The position numbers and the translations under genes were made by a program. 12,452 nt of DNA from Rhodospirillales bacterium. Its GTDB lineage: Bacteria; Pseudomonadota; Alphaproteobacteria; CACIAM-22H2. This document shows positions 1-5,785 of the stretch, piece after piece. Position 1 is the first letter of the stretch. The number at the start of each line of letters is the position of its first letter. Location of the stretch: the NCBI GenBank assembly GCA_016195145.1, contig JACQAF010000024.1, positions 1-12,452 on the forward strand. Reading direction: 5' to 3'. The notes under the pieces are model-generated. The model was not told where the DNA came from, searched no databases, and saw only the letters and a program-made list of their open reading frames with translations.

Positions 1-306
1 CGCCACGCGATAGAAAGCCGGCACGCCGGTGAAGGTCATCTGCTCGCGGTTGATCCAGATGCCGGCGATGCGCGATTTGCGCCGGACCACGGTCGAGGCG
101 TCGGGCCCGCGCACGACGACGGCCACATCGCCTTCGCCTTCGGTCGCGCCATAGAGCAGGATTTCGGTTCCGGCGAAGCCGGTGGTGATCGCGATCAGAT
201 GGCTGGACAGGTCGGCGACCAGCGGCTGCGCGTCGGCGCGCGACGCGCCCGTCGCAACCAGAAACAGCGACAGCAGAGCGGCGGCGAGATGGCGAATCCG
301 GTTCAT
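1..306 (-). CDS. TIGR02186 family exported protein, 3' end cut off by window edge
   Basis: Only the first 102 codons are in the window; the frame is open to the left edge. Translating from the ATG at 306 gives a basic start (MNRIRHL), a hydrophobic stretch and a likely signal-peptide cleavage after ADA (about residues 24-26). The mature part begins QPLVADLSSHLIAITTGF and continues with ILLYGATEGEGDVAVVVRGP. I recognise this as the start of the TIGR02186 family, a conserved alphaproteobacterial group of unknown function that is usually encoded directly beside a TauE/SafE exporter and is expected to be anchored by a C-terminal membrane segment (outside this window). The start codon overlaps the stop of the upstream exporter gene as ATGA, so translation is probably coupled and the protein probably works with that exporter at the inner membrane/periplasm. 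I see no good Shine-Dalgarno sequence, which fits coupling. Family assignment is from memory of the conserved N-terminus. Confidence 0.8.
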   Translation of the reverse strand, partial: MNRIRHLAAALLSLFLVATGASRADAQPLVADLSSHLIAITTGFAGTEILLYGATEGEGDVAVVVRGPDASTVVRRKSRIAGIWINREQMTFTGVPAFYRVA

Positions 307-1247
307 TGGCGATCCGCGTTATCGCCGGGCGTAACGAAAATACGGATCGAATAGAGATCCCGCGGCGTCACGACCAGGCCGACGGCAAGCTGAACTGCGA
401 CCGCAAGGACAAGCAGCGCCATCAGGATCCGCATCTGTTCGGCGTGCAATTTGGCGCCGATCCGCGCGCCCAGCGGGGCCGCCGCCGCCCCGCCGATCAT
501 CAGGATTGCAGCCAGCACGATGTCGACCGACTGATGGGCGTAGGATTGCAGGAAGGTGACGTTGGCCGAGACGAAAATGATCTGAAACAGCGAGGTGCCG
601 ACGACCACCGAGGTCGGCATGCCGAGGAGATAGATCATCGCCGGCACCATGATGAACCCGCCGCCCACACCCATGATCCCCGAGAGCACGCCGACCGCGA
701 AGCCGAGCCCGGCCGGCAGCAGGACGCTGATATAGAGCCGCGACTTGGGAAAGCGCAGCTTGAACGGCAGGCCGTGCAGCCAGATGTGCTGGTGCAGCTT
801 GCCACGCGCGGCGCCGGCGGTTTTTTGGCGACGCCGCAGGGCACGCAGCGATTCGATCAGCATCAGCGTGCCGACCGCGCCAAGCATCAGGACATAGGAG
901 AGCGAGACGACGAGATCGATCTGTCCGAGGCGCGACAGCACGCCGAACATCCACACGCTCGCCGCCGATCCGGCGAGGCCGCCGACCAGCAGGATCGCGC
1001 CCATGCGGAAATCCACCGTGCGCCGGCGCATATGCGCGAGCACGCCCGACACCGAGGGCGCGATTACCGTATTCGCCCCGGTCGCCGCCGCCACCGCTGG
1101 CGGGATGCCGAGGAAGATCAGCAGCGGCGTAATCAGGAAACCGCCGCCGACCCCGAAGAGCCCCGACATGAAGCCGATCCCGGCGCCGATCCCCAGCAGC
1201 AGGAAAACATTGAGCGGCATTTCGGCAATGGGCAAATAGATGTACAT
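303..1247 (-). CDS. TauE/SafE family membrane exporter, paralogue 1
   Basis: This is a 314-residue polytopic inner-membrane protein of the TauE/SafE (DUF81) family, whose members are linked to export of sulfite, sulfoacetate or related organic anions. The two pseudo-symmetric halves each carry the family's glycine-rich signature: GLFGVGGGFLITPLLI at about residues 29-44 and GIMGVGGGFIMVPAMIY at about 190-206. A basic cytoplasmic loop (RALRRRQ, about 135-141) separates the halves. The ATG at 1247 has GGAAG about 8 bases upstream and aligns with the start of the neighbouring paralogue without gaps. The gene lies 23 bases after that paralogue and overlaps the next gene by 4 bases (ATGA), so the three form one operon. 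By hand count the two paralogues are about 69% identical over 300 residues. The first-half substrate-region segment reads TGANTVIAPS here, unlike the SEAAQIVASS of the partner. The actual substrate cannot be read from the sequence. Confidence 0.9.
   Translation of the reverse strand: MYIYLPIAEMPLNVFLLLGIGAGIGFMSGLFGVGGGFLITPLLIFLGIPPAVAAATGANTVIAPSVSGVLAHMRRRTVDFRMGAILLVGGLAGSAASVWMFGVLSRLGQIDLVVSLSYVLMLGAVGTLMLIESLRALRRRQKTAGAARGKLHQHIWLHGLPFKLRFPKSRLYISVLLPAGLGFAVGVLSGIMGVGGGFIMVPAMIYLLGMPTSVVVGTSLFQIIFVSANVTFLQSYAHQSVDIVLAAILMIGGAAAAPLGARIGAKLHAEQMRILMALLVLAVAVQLAVGLVVTPRDLYSIRIFVTPGDNADRQ
586..678. repeat. 93-bp identical segment, copy in TauE paralogue 1
   Basis: These 93 bases are identical, base for base, to 1533-1625 in the upstream paralogue, a direct repeat offset by 947 bases. 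The segment encodes the second signature motif and the following helix (about residues 191-221). Flanking sequence diverges at once on both sides, including at synonymous sites. Confidence 0.9.
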
Positions 1248-1270
1248 GCAACAGCTTCCGTACGCCGGGT

Positions 1271-2194
1271 CTATCCATGGCCGGCCACGCCAAACGAATA
1301 GATGTCCTCGGGCGTGACGATCAGGTCGTAGGCGAGCTTGAGACTGACGGCGATAACCATAAGGGCGAGCAGGCCGCGCAATTGCTCGCCGCGCAGCTTT
1401 GCGCCCACCCGAGCGCCGAACTGCGCCCCAATCACGCCGCCGATGAGCAGCAGGATGGCGAGAACCATGTCAACGGTCTGGTTCTGGTAGGCCTGGAGGA
1501 AGGTGACGTTGGCGGTGACGAAGATGATTTGGAACAGCGAGGTGCCGACGACCACCGAGGTCGGCATGCCGAGGAGATAGATCATCGCCGGCACCATGAT
1601 GAACCCGCCGCCCACACCCATGATCGCAGCCAGAACGCCGACGATGGCACCGACCGTGAAGGGTAGGATGGCGCTAATATAGAGCTTCGATTTCGGGAAG
1701 CGGAGCTTGAGCGGCAGCCCGTGCAGCCAGGTGTGCTGGTGGAGCTTGCCGCGATGGGCGGCGCCGGTGGCGCGCTGGCGGCGGAGCGCGCGCACCGCCT
1801 CGGCCAGCATCAGCCAGCCGATCACGCCGAGGATGATCACGTAGGACAGCGAGATGACGAGGTCGATCTGGCCGATCGTCCGCAGGAATGCGAAGAGCTG
1901 GACGCCGACCGTCGACCCGATGAAGCCGCCGACCAGCAGCACGCCGCCCATGCGGAAATCGACATTGCCGCGGCGCATATGAGCGAGCACGCCCGACACC
2001 GACGAGGCGACGATCTGCGCCGCTTCCGAACCCACCGCGACGGCCGGCGGAACGCCGATGAAGATCAGCAGCGGAGTCATCAGGAAGCCGCCGCCGACCC
2101 CGAACAGCCCCGACAGCAACCCGATGCCGCCGCCCAGTCCCAATAGCAGGAACACGTCGACGGACATCTCGGCGATCGGCAGGTAGATCTGCAT
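1271..2194 (-). CDS. TauE/SafE family membrane exporter, paralogue 2
   Basis: This is a 307-residue member of the same exporter family and the first gene of the cluster. It has the same two signature motifs (GLFGVGGGFLMTPLLI at about 29-44 and IMGVGGGFIMVPAMIY at about 191-206) and several hydrophobic spans. The frame stays open upstream to a TTG at 2284, but I place the start at the ATG at 2194. From there MQIYLPIAEM aligns gap-free with MYIYLPIAEM of the paralogue, whereas the extension is arginine-rich and low in complexity. No clear Shine-Dalgarno sequence precedes this ATG. Residues 55-65 (GSEAAQIVASS) differ from the paralogue, in a region likely to line the substrate path, so the two exporters may not handle the same anion, or they may form a heteromer. 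This is inference. Family assignment is secure; the gene is not named because several subfamilies share these motifs. Confidence 0.88.
   Translation of the reverse strand: MQIYLPIAEMSVDVFLLLGLGGGIGLLSGLFGVGGGFLMTPLLIFIGVPPAVAVGSEAAQIVASSVSGVLAHMRRGNVDFRMGGVLLVGGFIGSTVGVQLFAFLRTIGQIDLVISLSYVIILGVIGWLMLAEAVRALRRQRATGAAHRGKLHQHTWLHGLPLKLRFPKSKLYISAILPFTVGAIVGVLAAIMGVGGGFIMVPAMIYLLGMPTSVVVGTSLFQIIFVTANVTFLQAYQNQTVDMVLAILLLIGGVIGAQFGARVGAKLRGEQLRGLLALMVIAVSLKLAYDLIVTPEDIYSFGVAGHG
1533..1625. repeat. 93-bp identical segment, copy in TauE paralogue 2
   Basis: This is the partner of 586-678 with no mismatch in 93 bases. Protein-level constraint on the GVGGGF motif explains amino-acid conservation here but not the lack of any synonymous difference, so recent gene conversion between the tandem copies is the simplest reading. 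Confidence 0.9.
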
Positions 2195-2419
2195 CGGATC
2201 GGATCGGCGGCGGGATTGGTAGCGACGAAAAATCAGGACAACGGCGCGCGAATCGCCCGGCCCGCCCCCGAAACCTGGCGGCAATCCCCTCCGGCAACAA
2301 ACGCCAGACGGAGGCGGTCCCTGAAATTACTTTGCGCCCGCCATGCTAGTCCTGGCAAGTAAATACGGCCCAAAGCGGCGCAAATTTACTGTGAATTGCG
2401 CCGGAATCTCGACTGCGGC
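2195..2419. other. 225-base spacer between trpS and the TauE cluster
   Basis: This is the longest gene-free stretch in the window. It separates the trpS stop from the first TauE start and should hold the trpS 3' end and the promoter of the TauE operon. I see no convincing -35/-10 pair and no coding potential. Its left part is GC-rich. Its right part (about 2320-2405) is markedly more AT-rich and holds the inverted repeats listed separately, so that part is the likeliest control region. Confidence 0.6.
2358..2403. promoter_or_regulatory. overlapping inverted repeats upstream of the TauE cluster
   Basis: Two perfect dyads overlap here. AGTAAAT (2358-2364) pairs with ATTTACT (2384-2390) across 19 bases, and CGGCGCAA (2376-2383) pairs with TTGCGCCG (2396-2403) across 12 bases. 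A third TTTGCGCC lies nearby at 2331-2338. The second dyad begins about 16 bases after the trpS stop. In trpS mRNA it would form an 8-bp stem followed only by CTTTGGG, which makes a weak terminator at best. A binding site for an unidentified regulator of the TauE operon is an equally good reading. Confidence 0.4.
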
Positions 2420-3418
2420 CTATGGTCGCAGGAAACCGACGATGTCCTGCACTTCGCGCAAATATGTACCGGCGAGCGCGCCCGCCCGTTCCGCCCCGCG
2501 ACGCAGAATCGAATCGACATGGGCCGGGTCGGCCATCAGGCGCTTCATCTCGTCGCCGATCCGGCCGAGCACCTCGACCGAGAGACCCGCGAGCGCCCCC
2601 TTGAAGGTCGAGAACTGCGCCCCGGCGAATTCGCGGACCGCTTCCTCAAGCGACTTGCTGGTTAGCGCGGCATAGATGCCGAGGAGATTCTCCGCCTCCG
2701 GCCGTCCCTCGAGCCCCTTCACATCATCGGGAAGGGGGTGCGGATCGGTCTTGGCCCGCTTGATCTTCTGGGCGATCTGGTCGGGCCCGTCGGTAAGGTT
2801 GATGCGGCTCATGTCCGACGTATCGGACTTGCTCATTTTCTTGCTGCCGTCGCGCAGGCTCATCACCCGCGTCGCCGCGCCGAAAATCTGCGGCTCGGGC
2901 AGCGGGAAATACTCGATCCCGTAGCGCCGGTTGAAGGCGCCGGCGATATCGCGGGCGAGCTCCAGGTGCTGCTTCTGGTCCTCGCCCACCGGCACGTGGG
3001 TCGCCTTGTAGGCAAGGATGTCGGCCGCCATCAGGACCGGATAGGCATAGAGGCCGAGCCCGGCATTATCGCGCTGCTTGCCGGCCTTTTCCTTGAACTG
3101 GGTCATCCGGTTGAGCCAGCCGAGCGGGGTCAGGCAGCCGAGAATCCAGGCCAGTTCGCTATGCACCGCAACGGTCGACTGGTTGAAGATGGTCACCGTC
3201 TCGGCATCGATGCCGCAGGCGATATAGGCGGCCGTCACCTCGCGGGTATGGGCGCGCAACAGCTTGGGGTCCTGGGGTTGGGTAATGGCGTGCAGGTCGA
3301 CGATGCAGAAAATGCACTCGAAGTCTTTTTGCAGCGCCACCCAGTTGCGGATCGCGCCGAGATAGTTGCCGAGATGCAGATTGCCGGTGGGCTGGATGCC
3401 CGAGAAGATGCGGTTCAT
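2420..3418 (-). CDS. trpS: tryptophanyl-tRNA synthetase
   Basis: This class I aminoacyl-tRNA synthetase charges tRNA-Trp with tryptophan using ATP, in the cytoplasm. At 332 residues it has normal bacterial length. The N-terminal Rossmann fold carries the HIGH-type motif PTGNLHLGN (residues 10-18). The segment GEDQKQHLELARD (145-157) is typical of the TrpS/TyrS active site, and the KMSKS loop is intact as GSKKMSKSD (191-199). The frame is open further upstream, but I place the start at the ATG at 3418 because MNRIFSGIQPTG is the usual TrpS N-terminus and the extension is low-complexity. No Shine-Dalgarno sequence stands directly before this ATG. The gene follows murJ after 61 bases on the same strand and is probably cotranscribed with it; the spacer contains a hairpin described separately. 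Confidence 0.97.
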   Translation of the reverse strand: MNRIFSGIQPTGNLHLGNYLGAIRNWVALQKDFECIFCIVDLHAITQPQDPKLLRAHTREVTAAYIACGIDAETVTIFNQSTVAVHSELAWILGCLTPLGWLNRMTQFKEKAGKQRDNAGLGLYAYPVLMAADILAYKATHVPVGEDQKQHLELARDIAGAFNRRYGIEYFPLPEPQIFGAATRVMSLRDGSKKMSKSDTSDMSRINLTDGPDQIAQKIKRAKTDPHPLPDDVKGLEGRPEAENLLGIYAALTSKSLEEAVREFAGAQFSTFKGALAGLSVEVLGRIGDEMKRLMADPAHVDSILRRGAERAGALAGTYLREVQDIVGFLRP

Positions 3419-3430
3419 GGCGAAGAGCGA

Positions 3431-3475
3431 GGGGGAAGTTGACCGAGGGGCGGAGTTATCGCCGCCCCTTCCCCC
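3431..3475 (-). promoter_or_regulatory. nested hairpin in the murJ-trpS spacer (trpS leader)
   Basis: An outer stem pairs GGGGGAAG (3431-3438, plus-strand sense) with CTTCCCCC (3468-3475). An inner stem pairs GGGGCGG (3447-3453) with CCGCCCC (3462-3468) around an 8-base loop, and the two stems share base 3468. In the transcribed minus-strand RNA the only purine-rich, SD-like tract of the spacer (GGGGGAAGGGG) is locked in this structure about 50 bases before the trpS ATG. No U-tract follows, so it is not a classical intrinsic terminator. A role in trpS translation or in RNA stability is inference. Confidence 0.45.
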
Positions 3476-3479
3476 GCCG

Positions 3480-5048
3480 TCAACTGCCGGCGGCGGACCG
3501 GCGGGCCAGCAGGCGGCGGACCTCGTTGAGATCGGCCGCCCGGACGAGTAGCGCCGCCCCGACAAACACCGCCAGTCCCAGCCCGACGAGTGCGGCCAGC
3601 CCCCCGGCCCGCAGGGCGAGCCCGCCGCCGGTCGCGGCCAGCCAGGGCGCGAGAACCCCCGCTGCCAGCCACAGGGCCCCGGCCATGATCAGGCTGGCCA
3701 GCGCCATGCGCGGCGTGCGGCGCTTGAGCTGGGCATCGGGGGCGAAATAGCCGCGCCGGGCAAGGCCGCGGGCGAGCAGGCCGGCATTGAGCCAGGCCGA
3801 AATGGCGGTGGCCAGGGCAATGCCGACATGGGCGAGGAAGCGCATCAGGATCAGCGCCGCGACGGTGTTGACGACGACGCAGATGACGGCGATGCGGACC
3901 GGCGTGCGCGTATCCTCGCGGGCGTAGAACCCCGGCGTCAGCACCTTGATCAGCACATAGGCCGGCAGGCCGAGGGCATAGGCGGCGAGCGCGGCGGCGC
4001 TGGCCGAAACCGCCGTCGCCCCGAACGCGCCGCGCTCGAACAGGACCGACATGATCGGCCCGGCGATGACAACCAGCGCCGCCGCCGCCGGCAGGGTGAG
4101 CAGCAGGGCGGCTTCGAGGGCGCGGTTCTGGGTGATCAGCGCGTCGGCATGGGCGCCGGTACGGACCTGCCGGGCGAGCAGCGGCAGAAGCGCCGTGCCG
4201 ATGGCGATGCCGATCACCGCCAGCGGCAGCTCGTAAATCCGGTCGGCATAATACAGATACGAAACCGCCCCGGTCGGCAGCAGCGAGGCGATGACCACGT
4301 CGATCAGCAGATTGACCTGCACCACACCGCTGCCGAGCGCCGCCGGCAGCATGAGCTTGAGGAGCTTTTTCACCTCGGGCGTCAGGCGCGGGCGCGGCAG
4401 AGCGAGCGGCAGGCCCGCCCGCCCGCAGGCGGCGGCAAGCCACACGAATTGCGCCACCCCGGCTGCCGCCACGCCCCAGGCGAGCGCGTGGCCGGGCGTC
4501 GCCATGACCGGGGCGAGACCGATCAGCGCCCCGATCAGGCAGAGATTGAGCAGCACCGGCGTCGCCGCGACGGCGGCGAAGCGGTCGACCGAGTTGAGCA
4601 CGCCGCCCTGCAGGGCGACGAGCGAGATGAACAGGAGATAGGGGAAGGTGATGCGGGTGAACTCGACCGCGAGGCGGAATTTCTCCGGCATGGCGAGGAA
4701 GCCGGGGGCGAGCGCCGTCATCAGCCACGGCATCGCCGCCTCGGCCGCGACGACAAGCAGGAACAGGACGAGAAGGAGGACGGCGAGCGTATCCTCGGCG
4801 AAGCGCCGCGCCGCCGCCCGGCCATTGGCTGCCACCGCGCCGGCGAAAAGCGGCACGAAGGCGGCGTTGAACGCCCCTTCGGCGAACAGCCGGCGAAAGA
4901 AATTGGGAAACTTGAAGGCGACGAAAAACGCGTCGGCGACCGGCCCGGCGCCGAGATAGGCGGCGACCAGCACGTCGCGCGCAAAGCCGAGCACGCGGCT
5001 GATCAGCGTATACGAGCCTACCGTCGCGATCGGGCGAAGCAGCGCCAT
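3480..5048 (-). CDS. murJ: lipid II flippase MurJ (MviN)
   Basis: MurJ is the MOP-superfamily inner-membrane protein that moves lipid II to the periplasmic face for peptidoglycan synthesis. The 522-residue product is almost entirely hydrophobic helices, consistent with the 14 expected. With the start at ATG 5048, the functionally important arginines and aspartate known from E. coli MurJ fall at the same residue numbers: R18 and R24 (SRVLGFARD), D39 (VADAFF), R52 (NFFRR) and R270 (YYADRIYELP). This settles the start against the TTG at 5078 further upstream, which has no ribosome binding site. An AAGG lies 5 bases before the chosen ATG. The gene reads toward trpS and is divergent from the Crp/Fnr gene, separated by 62 bases. 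Its usual neighbour glnD is 1.3 kb upstream, so it needs its own promoter or read-through across the inserted cassette. Identification is secure. Confidence 0.97.
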   Translation of the reverse strand: MALLRPIATVGSYTLISRVLGFARDVLVAAYLGAGPVADAFFVAFKFPNFFRRLFAEGAFNAAFVPLFAGAVAANGRAAARRFAEDTLAVLLLVLFLLVVAAEAAMPWLMTALAPGFLAMPEKFRLAVEFTRITFPYLLFISLVALQGGVLNSVDRFAAVAATPVLLNLCLIGALIGLAPVMATPGHALAWGVAAAGVAQFVWLAAACGRAGLPLALPRPRLTPEVKKLLKLMLPAALGSGVVQVNLLIDVVIASLLPTGAVSYLYYADRIYELPLAVIGIAIGTALLPLLARQVRTGAHADALITQNRALEAALLLTLPAAAALVVIAGPIMSVLFERGAFGATAVSASAAALAAYALGLPAYVLIKVLTPGFYAREDTRTPVRIAVICVVVNTVAALILMRFLAHVGIALATAISAWLNAGLLARGLARRGYFAPDAQLKRRTPRMALASLIMAGALWLAAGVLAPWLAATGGGLALRAGGLAALVGLGLAVFVGAALLVRAADLNEVRRLLARRSAAGS

Positions 5049-5110
5049 GGCCGCCTTGGTACTTGATTTTCCCGACAAAAAGAAGGCGGGAGGCGGCTAG
5101 ACTGGCGGCC

Positions 5111-5719
5111 ATGGACCTGTTCGACCTCAACCGCCTACCTGCCGCCATCGCCGGCCGCATCCGCCGGCGCGAGCTTGCCGCCGGCGAGGCCCTGTTCCGC
5201 CAGGGCGACGCGGCCGAGGCGGTTTTCGTCGTCGAGCGCGGGCGCATGGCCCTCGTCCGCCACGCCGCCGACGGGCGGCCGATCATCCTTCATGTCGCCG
5301 AGGCGGGCGACAGCTTCGCCGAAGCGGCGCTGTTCGCCGAGGCCTATCATTGCGACGGCATGGCCGAGACGCCGTCGCGCGTCGCCGTGCTGCCCAAGAC
5401 CGCGCTCGCCGCAGCGCTGGCCGGCGATGCGAATCTCGCCGCCGGCCTTCTCGCCCGTCTTGCCCGGCATGTGCAGGCGCTGCGCACCCGGCTGGAGCTG
5501 CGCAACATCCGCGGCGCGCGCGAACGCACCTGGCGGACATTATTGCTTGCCGCCGGCGGCGGGGCGGGCACGGTCACCTTCGCCCAGCCGCTCAAGACCG
5601 TGGCCGCCGAAATCGGCCTCACCCACGAGGCGTTTTATCGCGCGCTGGCCGAGCTCGAAGCCGAGGGCCTGATCCGCCGCGCCCGGCGGCGGATTTCGAT
5701 TCTGGCCTCTAAAACATGA
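5111..5719 (+). CDS. Crp/Fnr family transcriptional regulator
   Basis: This 202-residue protein has the Crp/Fnr layout. A cyclic-nucleotide-binding-like beta-barrel (about residues 20-105, with GEALFRQGDAAEAVFVVERG) is followed by a dimerisation helix (about 107-135) and a C-terminal winged helix (about 158-195). The recognition helix reads THEAFYRALAELEA (171-184). Aligned by eye to Crp (R180-E181...R185) and Fnr (V208-E209...S212-R213), it keeps the Glu and Arg that read the TGA core (E173, R177) but has His172 and Tyr176 at the discriminating positions. It has one cysteine (C81) and no N-terminal cysteine cluster, so it is not an oxygen-sensing Fnr, and I see no clear cAMP-binding signature. 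The start is the ATG at 5111; the frame also runs back to a TTG at 5063 overlapping the murJ side. The gene directly precedes the Spy-like gene, whose putative operator overlaps its stop codon. The signal sensed is unknown. Confidence 0.9.
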   Translation: MDLFDLNRLPAAIAGRIRRRELAAGEALFRQGDAAEAVFVVERGRMALVRHAADGRPIILHVAEAGDSFAEAALFAEAYHCDGMAETPSRVAVLPKTALAAALAGDANLAAGLLARLARHVQALRTRLELRNIRGARERTWRTLLLAAGGGAGTVTFAQPLKTVAAEIGLTHEAFYRALAELEAEGLIRRARRRISILASKT

Positions 5720-5729
5720 TTGAGATCAT
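5716..5729 (+). promoter_or_regulatory. Fnr/Crp-type operator palindrome
   Basis: ATGATTGAGATCAT is a perfect palindrome with 5-bp arms around a 4-base centre, the geometry of Fnr/FixK/Dnr boxes (TTGAT-N4-ATCAA). It keeps the TGA-N6-TCA core shared by the whole Crp/Fnr family but has A/T instead of T/A at the outermost position. Its left arm contains the stop codon of the regulator gene (5717-5719). The centre lies 41.5 bases before the start point predicted from the -10 element at 5752. Confidence 0.65.
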
Positions 5730-5751
5730 ATTTTATCTCCCCCTGAGCGCC

Positions 5752-5757
5752 TAGGAT
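5752..5757 (+). promoter_or_regulatory. -10 element of the Spy-like gene
   Basis: TAGGAT stands 22 bases after the palindrome. If it occupies -12 to -7, transcription starts near 5764 and the palindrome is centred at -41.5, the standard class II activator position in which the operator overlaps the -35 region. No independent -35 hexamer is evident, as expected for an activated promoter. The leader would be about 22 bases. Confidence 0.5.
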
Positions 5758-5772
5758 ACGGCCCTCTGTCAC

Positions 5773-5779
5773 GAGGAGG
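5773..5779 (+). promoter_or_regulatory. strong ribosome binding site of the Spy-like gene
   Basis: GAGGAGG lies 6 bases before the ATG at 5786. It is among the best Shine-Dalgarno sequences in the window and supports that start over the in-frame ATG at 5795. Confidence 0.8.
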
Positions 5780-5785
5780 CCGTTC

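Noticed and set aside
306..1301. Long plus-strand frame antisense to TauE paralogue 1, and similar frames opposite paralogue 2, trpS, murJ and mutS
   Set aside because: They are codon-opposite shadows of clear family members, with low-complexity, charged translations and no ribosome binding sites.
2195..2284. 30-residue N-terminal extension of TauE paralogue 2 from a TTG
   Set aside because: The extension is low-complexity, lacks a ribosome binding site and has no counterpart in the paralogue, which starts at the equivalent of Met 2194.
2422..2604. Small plus-strand frames of about 60-110 codons over the trpS 3' end
   Set aside because: They lie antisense to conserved trpS codons, lack ribosome binding sites and have biased composition.
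3415..5286. Minus-strand frame of about 623 codons overlapping murJ in another frame
   Set aside because: The translation is Arg/Ala/Pro-rich low-complexity sequence, and murJ in the alternative frame matches the E. coli key residues by number.
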